Below are positions 43,543 through 53,413 of a stretch of 64,000 nt of DNA, in pieces. The translations under genes were made by a program, and so were the position numbers. Each line of letters starts with the position of its first letter. Position 1 is the stretch's first letter. This DNA is from an uncultured Planctomycetota bacterium (GTDB lineage Bacteria; Planctomycetota; Phycisphaerae; UBA1845; UTPLA1), in assembly GCA_900696465.1 (NCBI GenBank), contig CAADGE010000046.1, positions 141,858-205,857 on the forward strand, read 5' to 3'. A model generated the notes under the pieces. That model saw only the letters and a list, made by a program, of their open reading frames with translations. It had not been told where the DNA came from and searched no databases.

Positions 43543-44550
43543 ATGCGGATTGCGATCGACGCCATGGGAGGCGACTACGCGCCCGCACAGATCGTGCGCG
43601 GCGCCGTGGAGGGTCTCCAGTTTCTCGGCCCCCAGGATGAAATCTGGCTGCTGGGCCGAGAGGACGATGTTCGCGCGCACCTCCCGAGCGAAGGCGGCGA
43701 CGATCCGCGAATCCGAATTCATCACTGCCCGGAAGTCATCGAGATGGATGACTCTCCGGTCGAGGCCCTCCGCCAGAAGAAGAATTCCTCGATCATGATC
43801 ATGGCCAAGCTCGCGGCCGAACGACAGGTGGACGCCGTCATCAGCGCCGGCAATACCGGGGCCTGTGCCGCGGCCTGCCAGCTCAAGATGCGCACGCTCG
43901 GCAGCGTGCAGCGGCCGGGCATCGCGGTCGTGCTGCCGTCTTTCCACGGTCCGCTGACCGTCTGTGATGTCGGGGCGAACGTCGCACCAAAGCCACACCA
44001 TCTGCTGCAATATGCACAGATGGCCAGCGCCTATGCCGAGTTCATCCTCAAGATTGATCATCCCCGCGTCGCTCTGCTGTCCATCGGCAGCGAAGAAGTC
44101 AAAGGAAGCCCGCTGGTCAAGCTGACGCACGATAAGCTCAAACGCGATCCATCGGTCAATTTCATCGGTAACGTCGAAGGCCGGGACCTCTTTTCCGGTG
44201 CATGCGATGTTGCCGTCTGCGACGGTTTCGTCGGCAACGTGGTGCTGAAGCTGACGGAGGGCCTCGCCGAGGGTCTCTTCAAGACGATCGCCCGCGAAAT
44301 CGCCGCGGAAAGCGTCGATCTGGCCAAGCGCTTCGAGCCGGTGGTCAAGACCATCTGGGCAAAGCACGACTACAGTGAGCACGGCGGTGCTCCGCTGCTG
44401 GGCGTGGACGGCATCTGCATCATCTGCCACGGAAGCAGCAATGCCCGCGCGATCAAGAATGCCGTCCGCGTCGCCAGTCAGTATGTCCAGAGCGACGTGA
44501 ACCGGGTCATCCTCGAACGACTCACGGAAGAGGAGACGGTGGATGCCTGA
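43543..44550 (+). CDS. plsX: Phosphate acyltransferase PlsX
   Basis: The 335-residue protein begins MRIAIDAMGGDYAPAQIVRG, the PlsX hallmark. It contains SAGNTGACAAACQLKMRTLG, DVGANVAPKPHHLLQYAQMA and CDGFVGNVVLKLTEGLAEGL. It converts acyl-ACP and phosphate to acyl-phosphate for PlsY in phospholipid synthesis at the membrane. It begins seven bases after the rpmF stop, and its end overlaps fabH by eight bases, so the genes are coupled. Confidence 0.97.
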   Translation: MRIAIDAMGGDYAPAQIVRGAVEGLQFLGPQDEIWLLGREDDVRAHLPSEGGDDPRIRIHHCPEVIEMDDSPVEALRQKKNSSIMIMAKLAAERQVDAVISAGNTGACAAACQLKMRTLGSVQRPGIAVVLPSFHGPLTVCDVGANVAPKPHHLLQYAQMASAYAEFILKIDHPRVALLSIGSEEVKGSPLVKLTHDKLKRDPSVNFIGNVEGRDLFSGACDVAVCDGFVGNVVLKLTEGLAEGLFKTIAREIAAESVDLAKRFEPVVKTIWAKHDYSEHGGAPLLGVDGICIICHGSSNARAIKNAVRVASQYVQSDVNRVILERLTEEETVDA

Positions 44551-45538
44551 ACCCCTTCGGATTCGGATCGCCGGTTCGGGCCGCGCCCTTCCGGACAAGG
44601 TGCTGACGAACCAGTGGTTCATCGATCGCCTTGAAACGTCGGAAGAATGGATCCGTGAGCGCACCGGCATTCTCGAGCGGCGCATCGCCTCCGAGGGGGA
44701 GTCCACGGCCACGCTGGCAACGACCGCGGCTCGCAAGGCCCTGGCCGACGCGAAGATGAGCGTGGACGACATCGACATGATCATCGTGGCGACGATCACG
44801 CCCGAATGTCCCTTTCCTTCGACGGCATGCTTCGTACAGCAGGCCCTGGGCGGTCCTCCGGTACCGGCATTCGATCTGGCGGCGGCCTGCAGCGGATACA
44901 TCTACGGATTCATCGTTTCGTCCTTTCTGCTCCAGAACGGCCTCTATCGCAACATCCTGCTGATCGGCGCCGAGACGATGTCGAAGATCACCGATTACGA
45001 TGATCGCAGCACCTGCATCCTCTTTGGCGACGGCGCCGGTGCGACGATCCTGTCCGCATCACCCAAGACCGATGGACCAGCCCTGCTGCACTATCGTATG
45101 CAGGCCGAGGGCTCAGGCCTCTCGATGCTGGCTGTCCCGGCCGGCGGATCACGGCTCCCGGCTTCAAAGATGACCATCGACGAGCGGCTGCACTACGTGA
45201 AGATGCAGGGCCGTGAGGTGTATAAGCTCGCAGTCAAGCGAAACCTCGAGCTGATAGATTCGACGCTGGCCGAAGCGGGTGTGTCTCCGGAGGACATCGC
45301 CCTGGTCATTCCGCATCAGTCGAATCTGCGAATCATCGAGTCGGCCCGGCAGCGGCTCGGTCTTCCGCAGGACCGCGTCTTCACAAATATTCAGCGTTAC
45401 GGTAATACCTCGGCGGCGTCGATCCCGATCTGCATCGACGAATGCCGTGAAATGGGGCGGATCAAGCCGGGCGACCTCGTGCTGCTGGTCGGCTTCGGCG
45501 CGGGGCTGACGTGGGGATCGGCCCTGATTCGCATCTGA
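44543..45538 (+). CDS. fabH: Beta-ketoacyl-ACP synthase III
   Basis: The 331-residue enzyme has the KAS III catalytic triad: Cys116 in AAACSGYIYG, His258 in IPHQSNLRI and Asn288 in RYGNTSAASIP. EEWIRERTGILERRIAS near the N-terminus and the C-terminal GFGAGLTWGSALIRI are further signatures. It condenses acetyl-CoA with malonyl-ACP to start fatty-acid synthesis. It overlaps plsX by eight bases; the next gene, fabD, starts about 70 bases after its stop. Confidence 0.97.
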   Translation: MPEPLRIRIAGSGRALPDKVLTNQWFIDRLETSEEWIRERTGILERRIASEGESTATLATTAARKALADAKMSVDDIDMIIVATITPECPFPSTACFVQQALGGPPVPAFDLAAACSGYIYGFIVSSFLLQNGLYRNILLIGAETMSKITDYDDRSTCILFGDGAGATILSASPKTDGPALLHYRMQAEGSGLSMLAVPAGGSRLPASKMTIDERLHYVKMQGREVYKLAVKRNLELIDSTLAEAGVSPEDIALVIPHQSNLRIIESARQRLGLPQDRVFTNIQRYGNTSAASIPICIDECREMGRIKPGDLVLLVGFGAGLTWGSALIRI

Positions 45539-45608
45539 TTCTTCTTATTCACGAAACGACTCGAACTCGACCAGGCGACACAAACCCTCAAGGAGCGTGC
45601 AAACGATC

Positions 45609-46541
45609 GTGAGCAAGACCGCAGTCATCTTTCCTGGACAGGGCGCACAGCAGGTCGGCATGTGCAAGGACGTCTACGAGGGGTCCGATGCGGCGCGACA
45701 GGTTTTCGCGCGTGCACAGGAAGTCCTCGGCATCGATCTCGCCCGGCTGTGCTTCGAAGGTCCGGCCGAGAAGCTGGACACGACCGAATGGTCCCAGCCG
45801 GCGATCTTCGTTACTTCGGTGGCCGTTTGGCATGCATTGAAGGCCGCAGGCATTGCGGACGAGTTGAATCCGCAGGCCATGGCGGGCCTGAGTCTGGGCG
45901 AGTACACCGCTCTTCACGCGGCGGGCTGGATGAGTTTTGAAGATGCGCTGCAACTCGTCGCAGAACGCGGACGACTCATGCAGGCGGCGGCGGAATCCAC
46001 ATCGGGCGGCATGGTTTCGATCATGGGTGCTGACGAGGCCACGACCTCACGCTTGTGTGAGGAAGCGGCCATGGGAGAAGTCCTTTCCCCGGCAAATTTT
46101 AACTGCCCGGGGCAAATCGTGATCTCGGGAGCCAAGTCCGCCTGCGAGCGAGCAACCGGCCTTGCCGAGCAGCACGGTGCCCGGGCCATCCCGCTCAACG
46201 TTGCCGGTGCCTTCCATTCAGACCTTATGGGACCGGCCGTCGAGGGCCTCTGGAAGACCCTGCAGACAACAAAAATAACCCGAGGCCAGATTCCAGTAGT
46301 CGCAAACGTGTCCGCTGGCTATTATGACGGCCCGGAAGGCGTTCGGGCGTCCCTGCGGGAGCAGGTCGCCAAGCCGATTCGCTGGCAGGCGTCGATCGAG
46401 AGACTGATCGCCGACGGCTTCGATCGGTTCGCCGAAGTCGGACCCGGACGGGTTCTGACCGGCATGATGCGAAAGATCAATCGCTCGGTAACGGCGGAGA
46501 ATTACTCGACGTCCGCGTTTCTGGAGCGCGTCTCCGCATAG
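45609..46541 (+). CDS. fabD: Malonyl-CoA:ACP transacylase
   Basis: The family-like GTG start at 45609 (MSKTAVIFPGQGAQQVGM) is preferred, giving 310 residues, although AGGAG at 45591 is 13 bases away. A GTG at 45597 is only one base from that site. The nucleophile elbow GLSLGEYTAL holds the catalytic Ser, and the later FHSDLMGPA segment carries the His. The enzyme loads malonate onto ACP for fatty-acid elongation. Confidence 0.95.
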   Translation: MSKTAVIFPGQGAQQVGMCKDVYEGSDAARQVFARAQEVLGIDLARLCFEGPAEKLDTTEWSQPAIFVTSVAVWHALKAAGIADELNPQAMAGLSLGEYTALHAAGWMSFEDALQLVAERGRLMQAAAESTSGGMVSIMGADEATTSRLCEEAAMGEVLSPANFNCPGQIVISGAKSACERATGLAEQHGARAIPLNVAGAFHSDLMGPAVEGLWKTLQTTKITRGQIPVVANVSAGYYDGPEGVRASLREQVAKPIRWQASIERLIADGFDRFAEVGPGRVLTGMMRKINRSVTAENYSTSAFLERVSA

Positions 46542-46602
46542 GGCGCAATGACCAGGCAGAAAGCCGGCTGCGACGCAGCCGGACAGGAGGTACGCGGCAG
46601 GC

Positions 46603-47352
46603 ATGGCAGAGCTGATGGATCGGGTGGCGATTGTGACGGGCGGCTCACGCGGCATCGGCCGGGCGACGAGTCTGGCGCTGGCGCGCGAAGGCGCAACGGT
46701 CATCGCCTGCGCCCGCAACGCAGAGCGTCTCAGCACGCTGCCGGCAGAGGCCGCGGACCAGCGCTGCATCGGTAAGCTGGTGACCCGGGCTCTGGACGTA
46801 CGCGAAAGCGACAAGGTTGAGAAATGGGTCGATGAGATTGCCTCCGATTTCGGCCGGATCGACATCCTCGTGAACAACGCCGGTATCACGCGCGACGGTC
46901 TGGTCATGAACATGACCGATGAGCAGTTCGACGACGTGGTGGCGACCAACCTGCGAAGCGTTTTTCAGCTCACTCGGGCGGTCGCCAAGCACATGGTGCG
47001 TGCACGCTTCGGCCGGATCGTGAACATCACGAGCATCTCCGGCATCATGGGTAACGCGGGCCAGGCGAACTACGCGGCCAGCAAGGCGGGTGTCATCGGC
47101 CTGACAAAGTCGGTCGCAAAGGAATTATCGCGCCGCGGTGTGACGTGCAATGCCGTCGCACCGGGCTTCATCAAGACGGACATGACCAATGTCCTGTCAG
47201 AAAAGGTCAAGGAGCAGGTTCGACCGCTCATTCCCCTGCAGCGGTTCGGCGAGCCCGAGGAAGTGGCCGCGGCGATTGCTTTCCTGGCGTCGCCCGCTTC
47301 GGGTTACATCACCGGACAGGTGCTCGTGGTGGACGGCGGCCTGCACATGTAG
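46603..47352 (+). CDS. fabG: 3-oxoacyl-ACP reductase
   Basis: The 249-residue short-chain dehydrogenase has the NADPH-binding TGGSRGIG motif (about residues 12-19), NNAG (about 86-89), the catalytic Ser in [10 protein letters not shown], and YxxxK in [20 protein letters not shown] and a C-terminal [12 protein letters not shown] are family signatures. It reduces beta-ketoacyl-ACP in each elongation cycle. GGAGG twelve bases upstream supports this start, though [10 protein letters not shown] four codons later is possible. Confidence 0.96.
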   Translation: MAELMDRVAIVTGGSRGIGRATSLALAREGATVIACARNAERLSTLPAEAADQRCIGKLVTRALDVRESDKVEKWVDEIASDFGRIDILVNNAGITRDGLVMNMTDEQFDDVVATNLRSVFQLTRAVAKHMVRARFGRIVNITSISGIMGNAGQANYAASKAGVIGLTKSVAKELSRRGVTCNAVAPGFIKTDMTNVLSEKVKEQVRPLIPLQRFGEPEEVAAAIAFLASPASGYITGQVLVVDGGLHM

Positions 47353-47540
47353 CGAGTCGACACGCCGACCCTGTCGGTTCGGCGGAGTTGCGTTGTCCGT
47401 ATGACCCGCGGGCGACGGTTGCAAGCGGGCAAAAAATGGAGTTGTGAGAAACCTGTAACGCCGCGGTGTGTGGCGCCGGAGCCCAGGTTGGCAATACCGG
47501 CGGATCGGCACACGGCGGACACGCAATTGAGGAGAGTCAA

Positions 47541-47804
47541 GTGGTGGCTGTATCCCAGGAAGAGATCAAAGAGAAAGTCGTCAAGATCGTCAGCGAGCAG
47601 ATGGGCGTGGACAAGTCCGAGATCACCATGGAGACGTCCTTCGTCAACGATCTGAACGCGGACTCACTGGACACGGTCGAGCTGGTGATGGAGTTCGAAG
47701 ACGAGTTCGAGCTGTCCATCCCGGACGAGGAAGCCGAGAAGATTCAGACGGTCGGCGCCGCGGTGGATTACATCCTGAAGGCCCAGAACCAGAAGAAGGA
47801 ATAG
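47541..47804 (+). CDS. acpP: Acyl carrier protein
   Basis: A GTG start at 47541, with AGGAG six bases upstream (47530-47534), gives an 87-residue acidic protein; GTG at 47544 is an alternative. It contains the phosphopantetheine attachment Ser in [20 protein letters not shown], the classic DSL motif, and ends [20 protein letters not shown]. It carries acyl chains among Fab enzymes. The location between fabG and fabF is the standard arrangement. Confidence 0.96.
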   Translation: MVAVSQEEIKEKVVKIVSEQMGVDKSEITMETSFVNDLNADSLDTVELVMEFEDEFELSIPDEEAEKIQTVGAAVDYILKAQNQKKE

Positions 47805-47861
47805 CGAGGCCGGTCTTGCGACCATCCGTCCTCGCCGTAAATGCACCGTGAGGTCCGTCGA

Positions 47862-49106
47862 ATGAGCCAGCGCCGCCGAATCGTCATCACCGGTATGGGC
47901 ATCGTCAGCCCGCTGGGAAACTCCGTGGACTCATTCTGGGAGCGGCTGCTCTCGGGTGAGAGCGGCGTGGCGACCATTCAGCGATTTGATGTCTCGAAAT
48001 TCGACGTACGATTCGGTGGGGAGTGCCGCGAGTTCGACCCGGCCGAGCACCTCGACCGCAAGGAACTCAAGCGGATGGACCGCTTCACGCAGATGGCGGT
48101 GGTTGCGGCCTCGTTCGCTTTCAAAGACAGCGGTCTCGAGGTCGGCAAGGTTGACCCGACGAAGTTCGGCGTCATCACCGGCTCGGGCATTGGCGGCTTG
48201 ACGGAACTCGAAGAGCAGCACTTGCGACTGCTCGAAAAGGGCCCTTCAAAGGTTTCTGCCTTCACGATCCCCAAACTCATGGTCAACGCAGCGAGTGGAA
48301 ACATTTCGATCCTCTTCGGCGCCAAGGGCCCTAACACGGCCGTGGCTACGGCTTGCGCCTCGGCGACGAACGCCATGGGCGACGCCGTGCACGCCATTCG
48401 GCGCGGCGAGGCGGACGTGATGATCACCGGCGGCGCGGAAGCGGCGCTCACGCCGCTGGGCCTGTCGGCCTTTGCCTCGATGAAGGCCCTCTCCGAGCGC
48501 AACGACGAACCTGCGAAGGCCTCGCGGCCGTTCGATCGAGACCGCGACGGCTTCGTGATGGGCGAGGGCGCGGGCATACTCGTCTTCGAGGAGTATGAGC
48601 ACGCGAAGAAGCGCGGCGCGAATATTTACTGCGAAGTACTCGGCTACGGCATGAGCGCCGATGCCAATCACATTACGCAGCCCGATGAATGCGGGCGCGG
48701 CGGTGCGGCGGCCATGCGCTTCGCACTTGCCGATGCCGGCATCGCTCCGGACCAGATCGACTACATAAACGCCCACGGTACCGGCACGCCGTTGGGCGAC
48801 GTGGCGGAAACCGTGGCCATCAAGTCGGTCTTCGGTGACCACGCGCGAAAGCTCAAAGTCAGCAGCACGAAGAGTTCGATCGGCCATCTCCTCGGCGCCA
48901 GCGGCGGTGTGGAGCTGATCGCCACGGTGATGGCCATTCGAAACAGCGTCATCTCCCCCACCATCAACCTTGACCATCCCGGCGAAGGATGCGACCTCGA
49001 CTATACACCCCGGGTCCCCCAGGATGCCCGGGTCAACATGGCGATCAGCAATTCCTTCGGTTTCGGCGGCCACAATGCCTGCATTGCCGTCGGCCGGCTG
49101 GCCTGA
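47862..49106 (+). CDS. fabF: Beta-ketoacyl-ACP synthase II
   Basis: ATG at 47862 has GAGG eight bases upstream and yields 414 residues starting MSQRRRIVITGMGIVSPLGN. The KAS II Cys-His-His triad is visible in VATACASATNAMGDA, NAHGTGTPLGDV and SSIGHLLGASGGVE. An upstream ATG at 47841 lacks a good ribosome-binding site. It elongates acyl-ACP chains and ends the rpmF-fab operon; no terminator was recognised in the 157 bases after it. Confidence 0.97.
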   Translation: MSQRRRIVITGMGIVSPLGNSVDSFWERLLSGESGVATIQRFDVSKFDVRFGGECREFDPAEHLDRKELKRMDRFTQMAVVAASFAFKDSGLEVGKVDPTKFGVITGSGIGGLTELEEQHLRLLEKGPSKVSAFTIPKLMVNAASGNISILFGAKGPNTAVATACASATNAMGDAVHAIRRGEADVMITGGAEAALTPLGLSAFASMKALSERNDEPAKASRPFDRDRDGFVMGEGAGILVFEEYEHAKKRGANIYCEVLGYGMSADANHITQPDECGRGGAAAMRFALADAGIAPDQIDYINAHGTGTPLGDVAETVAIKSVFGDHARKLKVSSTKSSIGHLLGASGGVELIATVMAIRNSVISPTINLDHPGEGCDLDYTPRVPQDARVNMAISNSFGFGGHNACIAVGRLA

Positions 49107-49263
49107 TGCGGGCTTCCCGGCCTCCCGCCGCGGCTGCTTACTTCAAGTCGCTTCTGTACGGTGTCGATAAAAACCACAGGATTTTCCTGCGCGCCCGGTT
49201 CCGCTGCGACCACCGGCAGGATCGGCGCGATCGACCTTCACCGGCATCGCCAGAGGCAATCGC

Positions 49264-49707
49264 TTGATTTCTCAGGATCATATCGACACCGTCTTGCAGG
49301 ATGCCGAGCAGGCGGTGGACACGCTTGCGGATGATGTCGGTCGTCTCGCGGAAGGTAAGACCGTCGCCCGACCGGATGCGAATCTGCCCGCCGATCAGGA
49401 TACCGCCCCCCAACCAGCCGCATCCCCGGCAGCGCATCAGTTGCCAGCCCGCTGGCGACGCCTTCTGAATCTGCGGGTGACCGTCAGCGTGGAGGTGGCC
49501 AGCCGCCGCATTCCGCTGAGCGAGATTCTCAAGATCATGCCGGGTACGATACTTGAGTTCGATCGGAGCGTGGATGAGGACCTGGACCTGATGATCGGCA
49601 GGCACCGCATCGGCCGAGGGGTGGCCGTCAAGCTCCATGAACGATTCGGGTTGCGCATCACCGGCATCGGCGACGTTCGTGATCGCCTCGCGTCCATGAC
49701 GGGCTGA
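49264..49707 (+). CDS. FliN-like SpoA-domain protein (isolated)
   Basis: A TTG start at 49264 with AGAGG seven bases upstream gives 147 residues. The first 60 are acidic and Ala/Pro-rich. The rest is a FliN/SpoA domain: LLNLRVTVSVEVASRRIPLS, EILKIMPGTILEFDRSVDED, LDLMIGRHRIGRGVAVKLHE, then RFGLRITGI. This matches the C-terminal portion of the flagellar switch protein FliN, or of the related type III secretion SctQ. No other flagellar or secretion gene is near; it is between fabF and a sugar-nucleotide enzyme. The role in this location is unclear. Confidence 0.85.
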   Translation: MISQDHIDTVLQDAEQAVDTLADDVGRLAEGKTVARPDANLPADQDTAPQPAASPAAHQLPARWRRLLNLRVTVSVEVASRRIPLSEILKIMPGTILEFDRSVDEDLDLMIGRHRIGRGVAVKLHERFGLRITGIGDVRDRLASMTG

Positions 49708-49762
49708 GGCGTCCGCCCTTCGTCGGGTCGGGGGCCGCTGCGAGAAAGACCGCAAGAAGACT

Positions 49763-50707
49763 ATGCGTATCATCGTCACCGGCGCCGCCGGATTCATCGG
49801 CTATCACCTGTGCAATCGCCTGATCGGTCACGGGCATGAGGTCATCGGTGTCGACAATCTCGTCACCGGCAGCGAGGCCAACGCGCAGGACCTCTGCCGC
49901 CTGCCGGGGTTCACGATGGTTCGCCAGGACATCTGCGAGCCGCTTCGCATCGTCGGCCCGATCGACCGCATCTACAACATGGCCTGCCCGGCCTCTCCGA
50001 TTGATTTTCACGAGAAGGCCGTCGAGATCATGATGACTTGCAGCGTGGGCATTAAGAACCTGCTCGAACTGGCGCGCGAGCACGACGCCCTGCTGCTCCA
50101 GGCATCGACCAGTGAGTGCTACGGAGATCCGCTGGAGCATCCGCAGCGCGAGACCTATCGCGGCAACGTCAGTCCCATCGGTCCGCGGGCGCCGTACGAC
50201 GAGGGCAAGCGCTTCGCCGAAGCGCTGGTGATGACCTATCATCGATGCCACGGCCTTCACACGCGACTCGTTCGCATTTTCAACACCTACGGTCCGCGGA
50301 TGCGGGCCAACGACGGTCGGGCGCTTCCGAACTTCATCAACCAGGCGCTCTCCGGCCAGCCGCTCACACTGCACGGCGATGGTTCACAGACGCGCTCATT
50401 CTGCTACGTCGATGACCTCGTCGAGGCGATTCTTCGCGCCGCCGACAGCGACTACCACGAACCGATCAACATCGGTAACGATGACGAGATCACCGTCCGA
50501 CAGGCCGCGGAGGCGGTCATCGAAATGACCGGTTCAAAAAGCCCGCTTCATTTCGTGGAGCGGCCGGTGAACGACCCGGAACGTCGCAGGCCGGACCTGA
50601 CACGGGCCCGTGAACTGCTGGGCTGGTCGCCGACGACGCCATGGCGCGAGGGCTTTGCCCGGACGGTTGAGTATTTCAAGTCCATTCATCCGACGGCCTC
50701 GGTCTAG
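49763..50707 (+). CDS. UDP-glucuronate decarboxylase (UDP-xylose synthase) family
   Basis: The 314-residue short-chain dehydrogenase starts with the NAD-binding VTGAAGFIGYHL (GxxGxxG). It contains IYNMACPASPIDFHEKAVEI, SECYGDPLEHPQ and IGPRAPYDEGKRFAEAL, whose Tyr and Lys form the catalytic pair. RIFNTYGPRMRANDGRALPN follows. These segments are specific to UXS-type enzymes that convert UDP-glucuronate to UDP-xylose; dTDP-glucose dehydratases differ in these positions. It supplies pentoses for surface polysaccharide. It follows the FliN-like gene after 55 bases. Confidence 0.93.
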   Translation: MRIIVTGAAGFIGYHLCNRLIGHGHEVIGVDNLVTGSEANAQDLCRLPGFTMVRQDICEPLRIVGPIDRIYNMACPASPIDFHEKAVEIMMTCSVGIKNLLELAREHDALLLQASTSECYGDPLEHPQRETYRGNVSPIGPRAPYDEGKRFAEALVMTYHRCHGLHTRLVRIFNTYGPRMRANDGRALPNFINQALSGQPLTLHGDGSQTRSFCYVDDLVEAILRAADSDYHEPINIGNDDEITVRQAAEAVIEMTGSKSPLHFVERPVNDPERRRPDLTRARELLGWSPTTPWREGFARTVEYFKSIHPTASV

Positions 50708-50836
50708 CGCTGATGCAACAACGTCGGCATTGATCGAGCGTCACCGCCGATGCATTCAGCGACAATCGGTTGGATTCGATGTCCCGCTACTGATAGAATG
50801 ATTGTTTCGCGAGCTGTCCGACTGGTGGGAGTTCCA

Positions 50837-53332
50837 TTGAAGTTTATCCGCATACATCTGGCCGCCCTGTGTCTGCTTGCCGGCTGCTCCATGCCGGCTC
50901 CGCCATCTGCATCGCTCGCACCGTCATCGGACACGGCGTCCGCGCGGTCGATGCGCGTGCCACCGGAAGGAGCGCCACTCGAGCGGGCCACCAACCCGGA
51001 CGAGGCGGCGAGATGGCGCCGACTCATCCGACAGGATGAGCACGGCGAAATCGCTCCCGATGCGCTGCACCGCGCGCTCGCGCAGCGGCGGGCCATTCTC
51101 GAACAGGCCGTTGCGCGGGGCGGACAGCGCATCGCCGGAATTGATCCGGCCAACTGGGTGGAACGCGGCCCGCGCAATGTCGGCGGGCGCAGCCGCTCGC
51201 TCGTGGTTGATCCGACCAACCCGAATCGTTTGCTGGCCGGCAGCGTCAGCGGTGGTATCTGGGTCAGCGAAAATGCCGGATCGTCCTGGTCTCCGGTGGA
51301 CGACGGCCTGCCGAATCTCGCGATCGGCTGCATGACCATCGACCCGAACAATCCAAACATTCTCTATGCGGGCACCGGCGAAGGATTCTTCAACGGAGAT
51401 GCAATCGGCGGGACCGGCATTTACAAATCGACCGACGGCGGGCAGAGCTGGTCCCTGCTTGCGTCGACGGCATCCTGGGACAATGTCTGCCGCATCGCCG
51501 TCTCGCCGACCAATTCAAACGTCGTCCTGGCATCGCGAAGGTACGGCGGCATCTACCGATCGACAAACGGCGGCGCCAGTTGGACGCTCCGGCTCAACGC
51601 GCAGGGCTCGTTCTACGTGGCCTTCGATCCGACGGACAGCAACAAGGCCGTTGCCCATGTCATCGACTACGACTGGGGACTCGGCGACTGGTATCACCGG
51701 GCGGTCTATTCGACCAACGGCGGCTTCACCTGGACAACGGCCTCCGGCGACATGAGCAGTCAGGTCGGCTTCGGCTCGCGCATCGAGCTGGCCTACGCGC
51801 CAAGCAGTCCGAACATCGTTTATGCCTCGAGCGCCACGGGCGGCGGCCGCATCTGGAAGTCGACGAACGGCGGACAGTCCTATTTACTCCAGACCGTCAG
51901 CGGCAGTTCCAGTGTGAGCTGGTACGCCAATCCCCTCTGGGTGGACCCGACGAATCCGGACTTCCTCGTCACCGGCGGATACAACTTCTATAAGAGCACG
52001 AACGGCGGTGTTTCTCTTTCGCAGATTTCCGACGGTTACATCATGACGATTCAGCCGCACGTCGACATGCACGCCATCGTGCACGACCCGGGCTTCGACG
52101 GCATCACGAACCGGCGCGTGTACGTCTGTACCGATGGCGGCGTCTGGAAGACAGAGAACATCTACACGGCCTCCACCACAGGTGGTTGGCAGAATCTCGA
52201 CGTCGACTACCGCACGACGCAGTACTACGGCGCGGCGGGCGACGGCACAACCGGCCTGATCATCGGCGGCACGCAGGACAACGGCACGCTGCGGCTGACC
52301 GCTGGCTCGGACCAGGGCCATCTCATGTTCGGCGGCGACGGCGGCTTTTGCGCCATCGACTGGGAGAATCCCAACTTCTGCTACGGCGAGTACATCAATC
52401 TGCGGATCGTCCGCTCGACCAACGGTGGGCTGTCGGCCGGCTACATCACCAACGGCCTCGGCGATGCCGGCGGCTCGGCCAATTTCATCGCACCGTTCAT
52501 TCTCGACCCCAACAACCCGGCGCGGATTCTTGCAGGCGGATTGCGACTCTGGCGATGCCCGAATGCGCGGATCGCGTCGTTTCTGCTGTCGTGGCAGCAG
52601 ATCCGGCCGGCGGGCACGGACCACATCAGTGCCATCGCCGTGGCGCCCGGAAATCCCAACATCATCTGGATCGGGCAGAATAACGGCGAAGTTCATCGGA
52701 CCCTCAACGGCACCGCCGCTTCACCCGTCTGGGAGCCGATCGACAACAATGGCGCGCCGGACCCCCTGCCGAATCGTTATGTGACGCGCATCGTGATCGA
52801 CCCGGACGACCATGACGTGGTCTTTGTCACCTTCGGCGGCTTTTCCGCCGCCAATCTCTGGGCCACGGCAGACGGTGGCGGCACGTTCGTTCCGCTGTCG
52901 GGTCTCGTGCCAAATCAGTTGCCGGCCGCTCCCATCCGCGGATTCGCCCGACACCCGCGTAAGGCGGACTGGCTCTATGCTGGCACGGAAGTGGGCATCT
53001 TCGCGAGTGAGGATCGCGGCGCGTCCTGGACGACAACGCACACCGGACCGTCGGCAGTCAGCGTCGATGAGCTGGTTTTCATGCACAACAGTGAAATGCT
53101 TCTGGCAGCCACCCACGGGCGCGGTATCTACACCATTGCCGTGCCCGCCTGCCTGCTGCTGGGCGATGTCAATCAGGACGGCATTCTCGATGGTGCCGAC
53201 GTGGAAGGGTTTGTCCGCGCGAAACTGGGTGCGCCGCTTCCGCAGGACGAAGAAACCTGTGCGGACTACCTGACCGGCACGCTGGAAGGGGACACGCTGC
53301 TCTTTGTTAACGATCTGCTCGCATCACAGTAA
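50837..53332 (+). CDS. BNR/sortilin-type beta-propeller lipoprotein with dockerin-like end
   Basis: A TTG at 50837, with TGGGAG five bases ahead, gives MKFIRIHLAALCLLAGC, a lipoprotein signal with the lipidated Cys at residue 17. This explains the N-terminus better than the ATG at 50750. The 831-residue protein contains repeated BNR/Asp-box blades such as GIYKSTDGGQSWSL and GIYRSTNGGASWTL, and IWVSENAGSSWSPVDDG near residue 140, a sortilin/VPS10-like propeller. Near residue 775 it has GDVNQDGILDGADVEGFVRA, a dockerin-like EF-hand motif common in planctomycete surface proteins. The protein probably displays a propeller for carbohydrate or protein binding; enzymatic activity is not indicated. 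Confidence 0.82.
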   Translation: MKFIRIHLAALCLLAGCSMPAPPSASLAPSSDTASARSMRVPPEGAPLERATNPDEAARWRRLIRQDEHGEIAPDALHRALAQRRAILEQAVARGGQRIAGIDPANWVERGPRNVGGRSRSLVVDPTNPNRLLAGSVSGGIWVSENAGSSWSPVDDGLPNLAIGCMTIDPNNPNILYAGTGEGFFNGDAIGGTGIYKSTDGGQSWSLLASTASWDNVCRIAVSPTNSNVVLASRRYGGIYRSTNGGASWTLRLNAQGSFYVAFDPTDSNKAVAHVIDYDWGLGDWYHRAVYSTNGGFTWTTASGDMSSQVGFGSRIELAYAPSSPNIVYASSATGGGRIWKSTNGGQSYLLQTVSGSSSVSWYANPLWVDPTNPDFLVTGGYNFYKSTNGGVSLSQISDGYIMTIQPHVDMHAIVHDPGFDGITNRRVYVCTDGGVWKTENIYTASTTGGWQNLDVDYRTTQYYGAAGDGTTGLIIGGTQDNGTLRLTAGSDQGHLMFGGDGGFCAIDWENPNFCYGEYINLRIVRSTNGGLSAGYITNGLGDAGGSANFIAPFILDPNNPARILAGGLRLWRCPNARIASFLLSWQQIRPAGTDHISAIAVAPGNPNIIWIGQNNGEVHRTLNGTAASPVWEPIDNNGAPDPLPNRYVTRIVIDPDDHDVVFVTFGGFSAANLWATADGGGTFVPLSGLVPNQLPAAPIRGFARHPRKADWLYAGTEVGIFASEDRGASWTTTHTGPSAVSVDELVFMHNSEMLLAATHGRGIYTIAVPACLLLGDVNQDGILDGADVEGFVRAKLGAPLPQDEETCADYLTGTLEGDTLLFVNDLLASQ

Positions 53333-53413
53333 TCGACGGCGGGCCGAACCAGTCAGACGTGTACGCTGCTCGCATCGGGTTCGATAAACTTGCGCCGTGG
53401 GAAACCGCGTGCC

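Noticed and set aside
43213-44901. Long antisense open frame (562 codons) opposite plsX and the start of fabH
   Set aside because: Its translation follows the GC-rich complement of well-supported plsX and fabH genes, has no family features, and lacks a ribosome-binding site.
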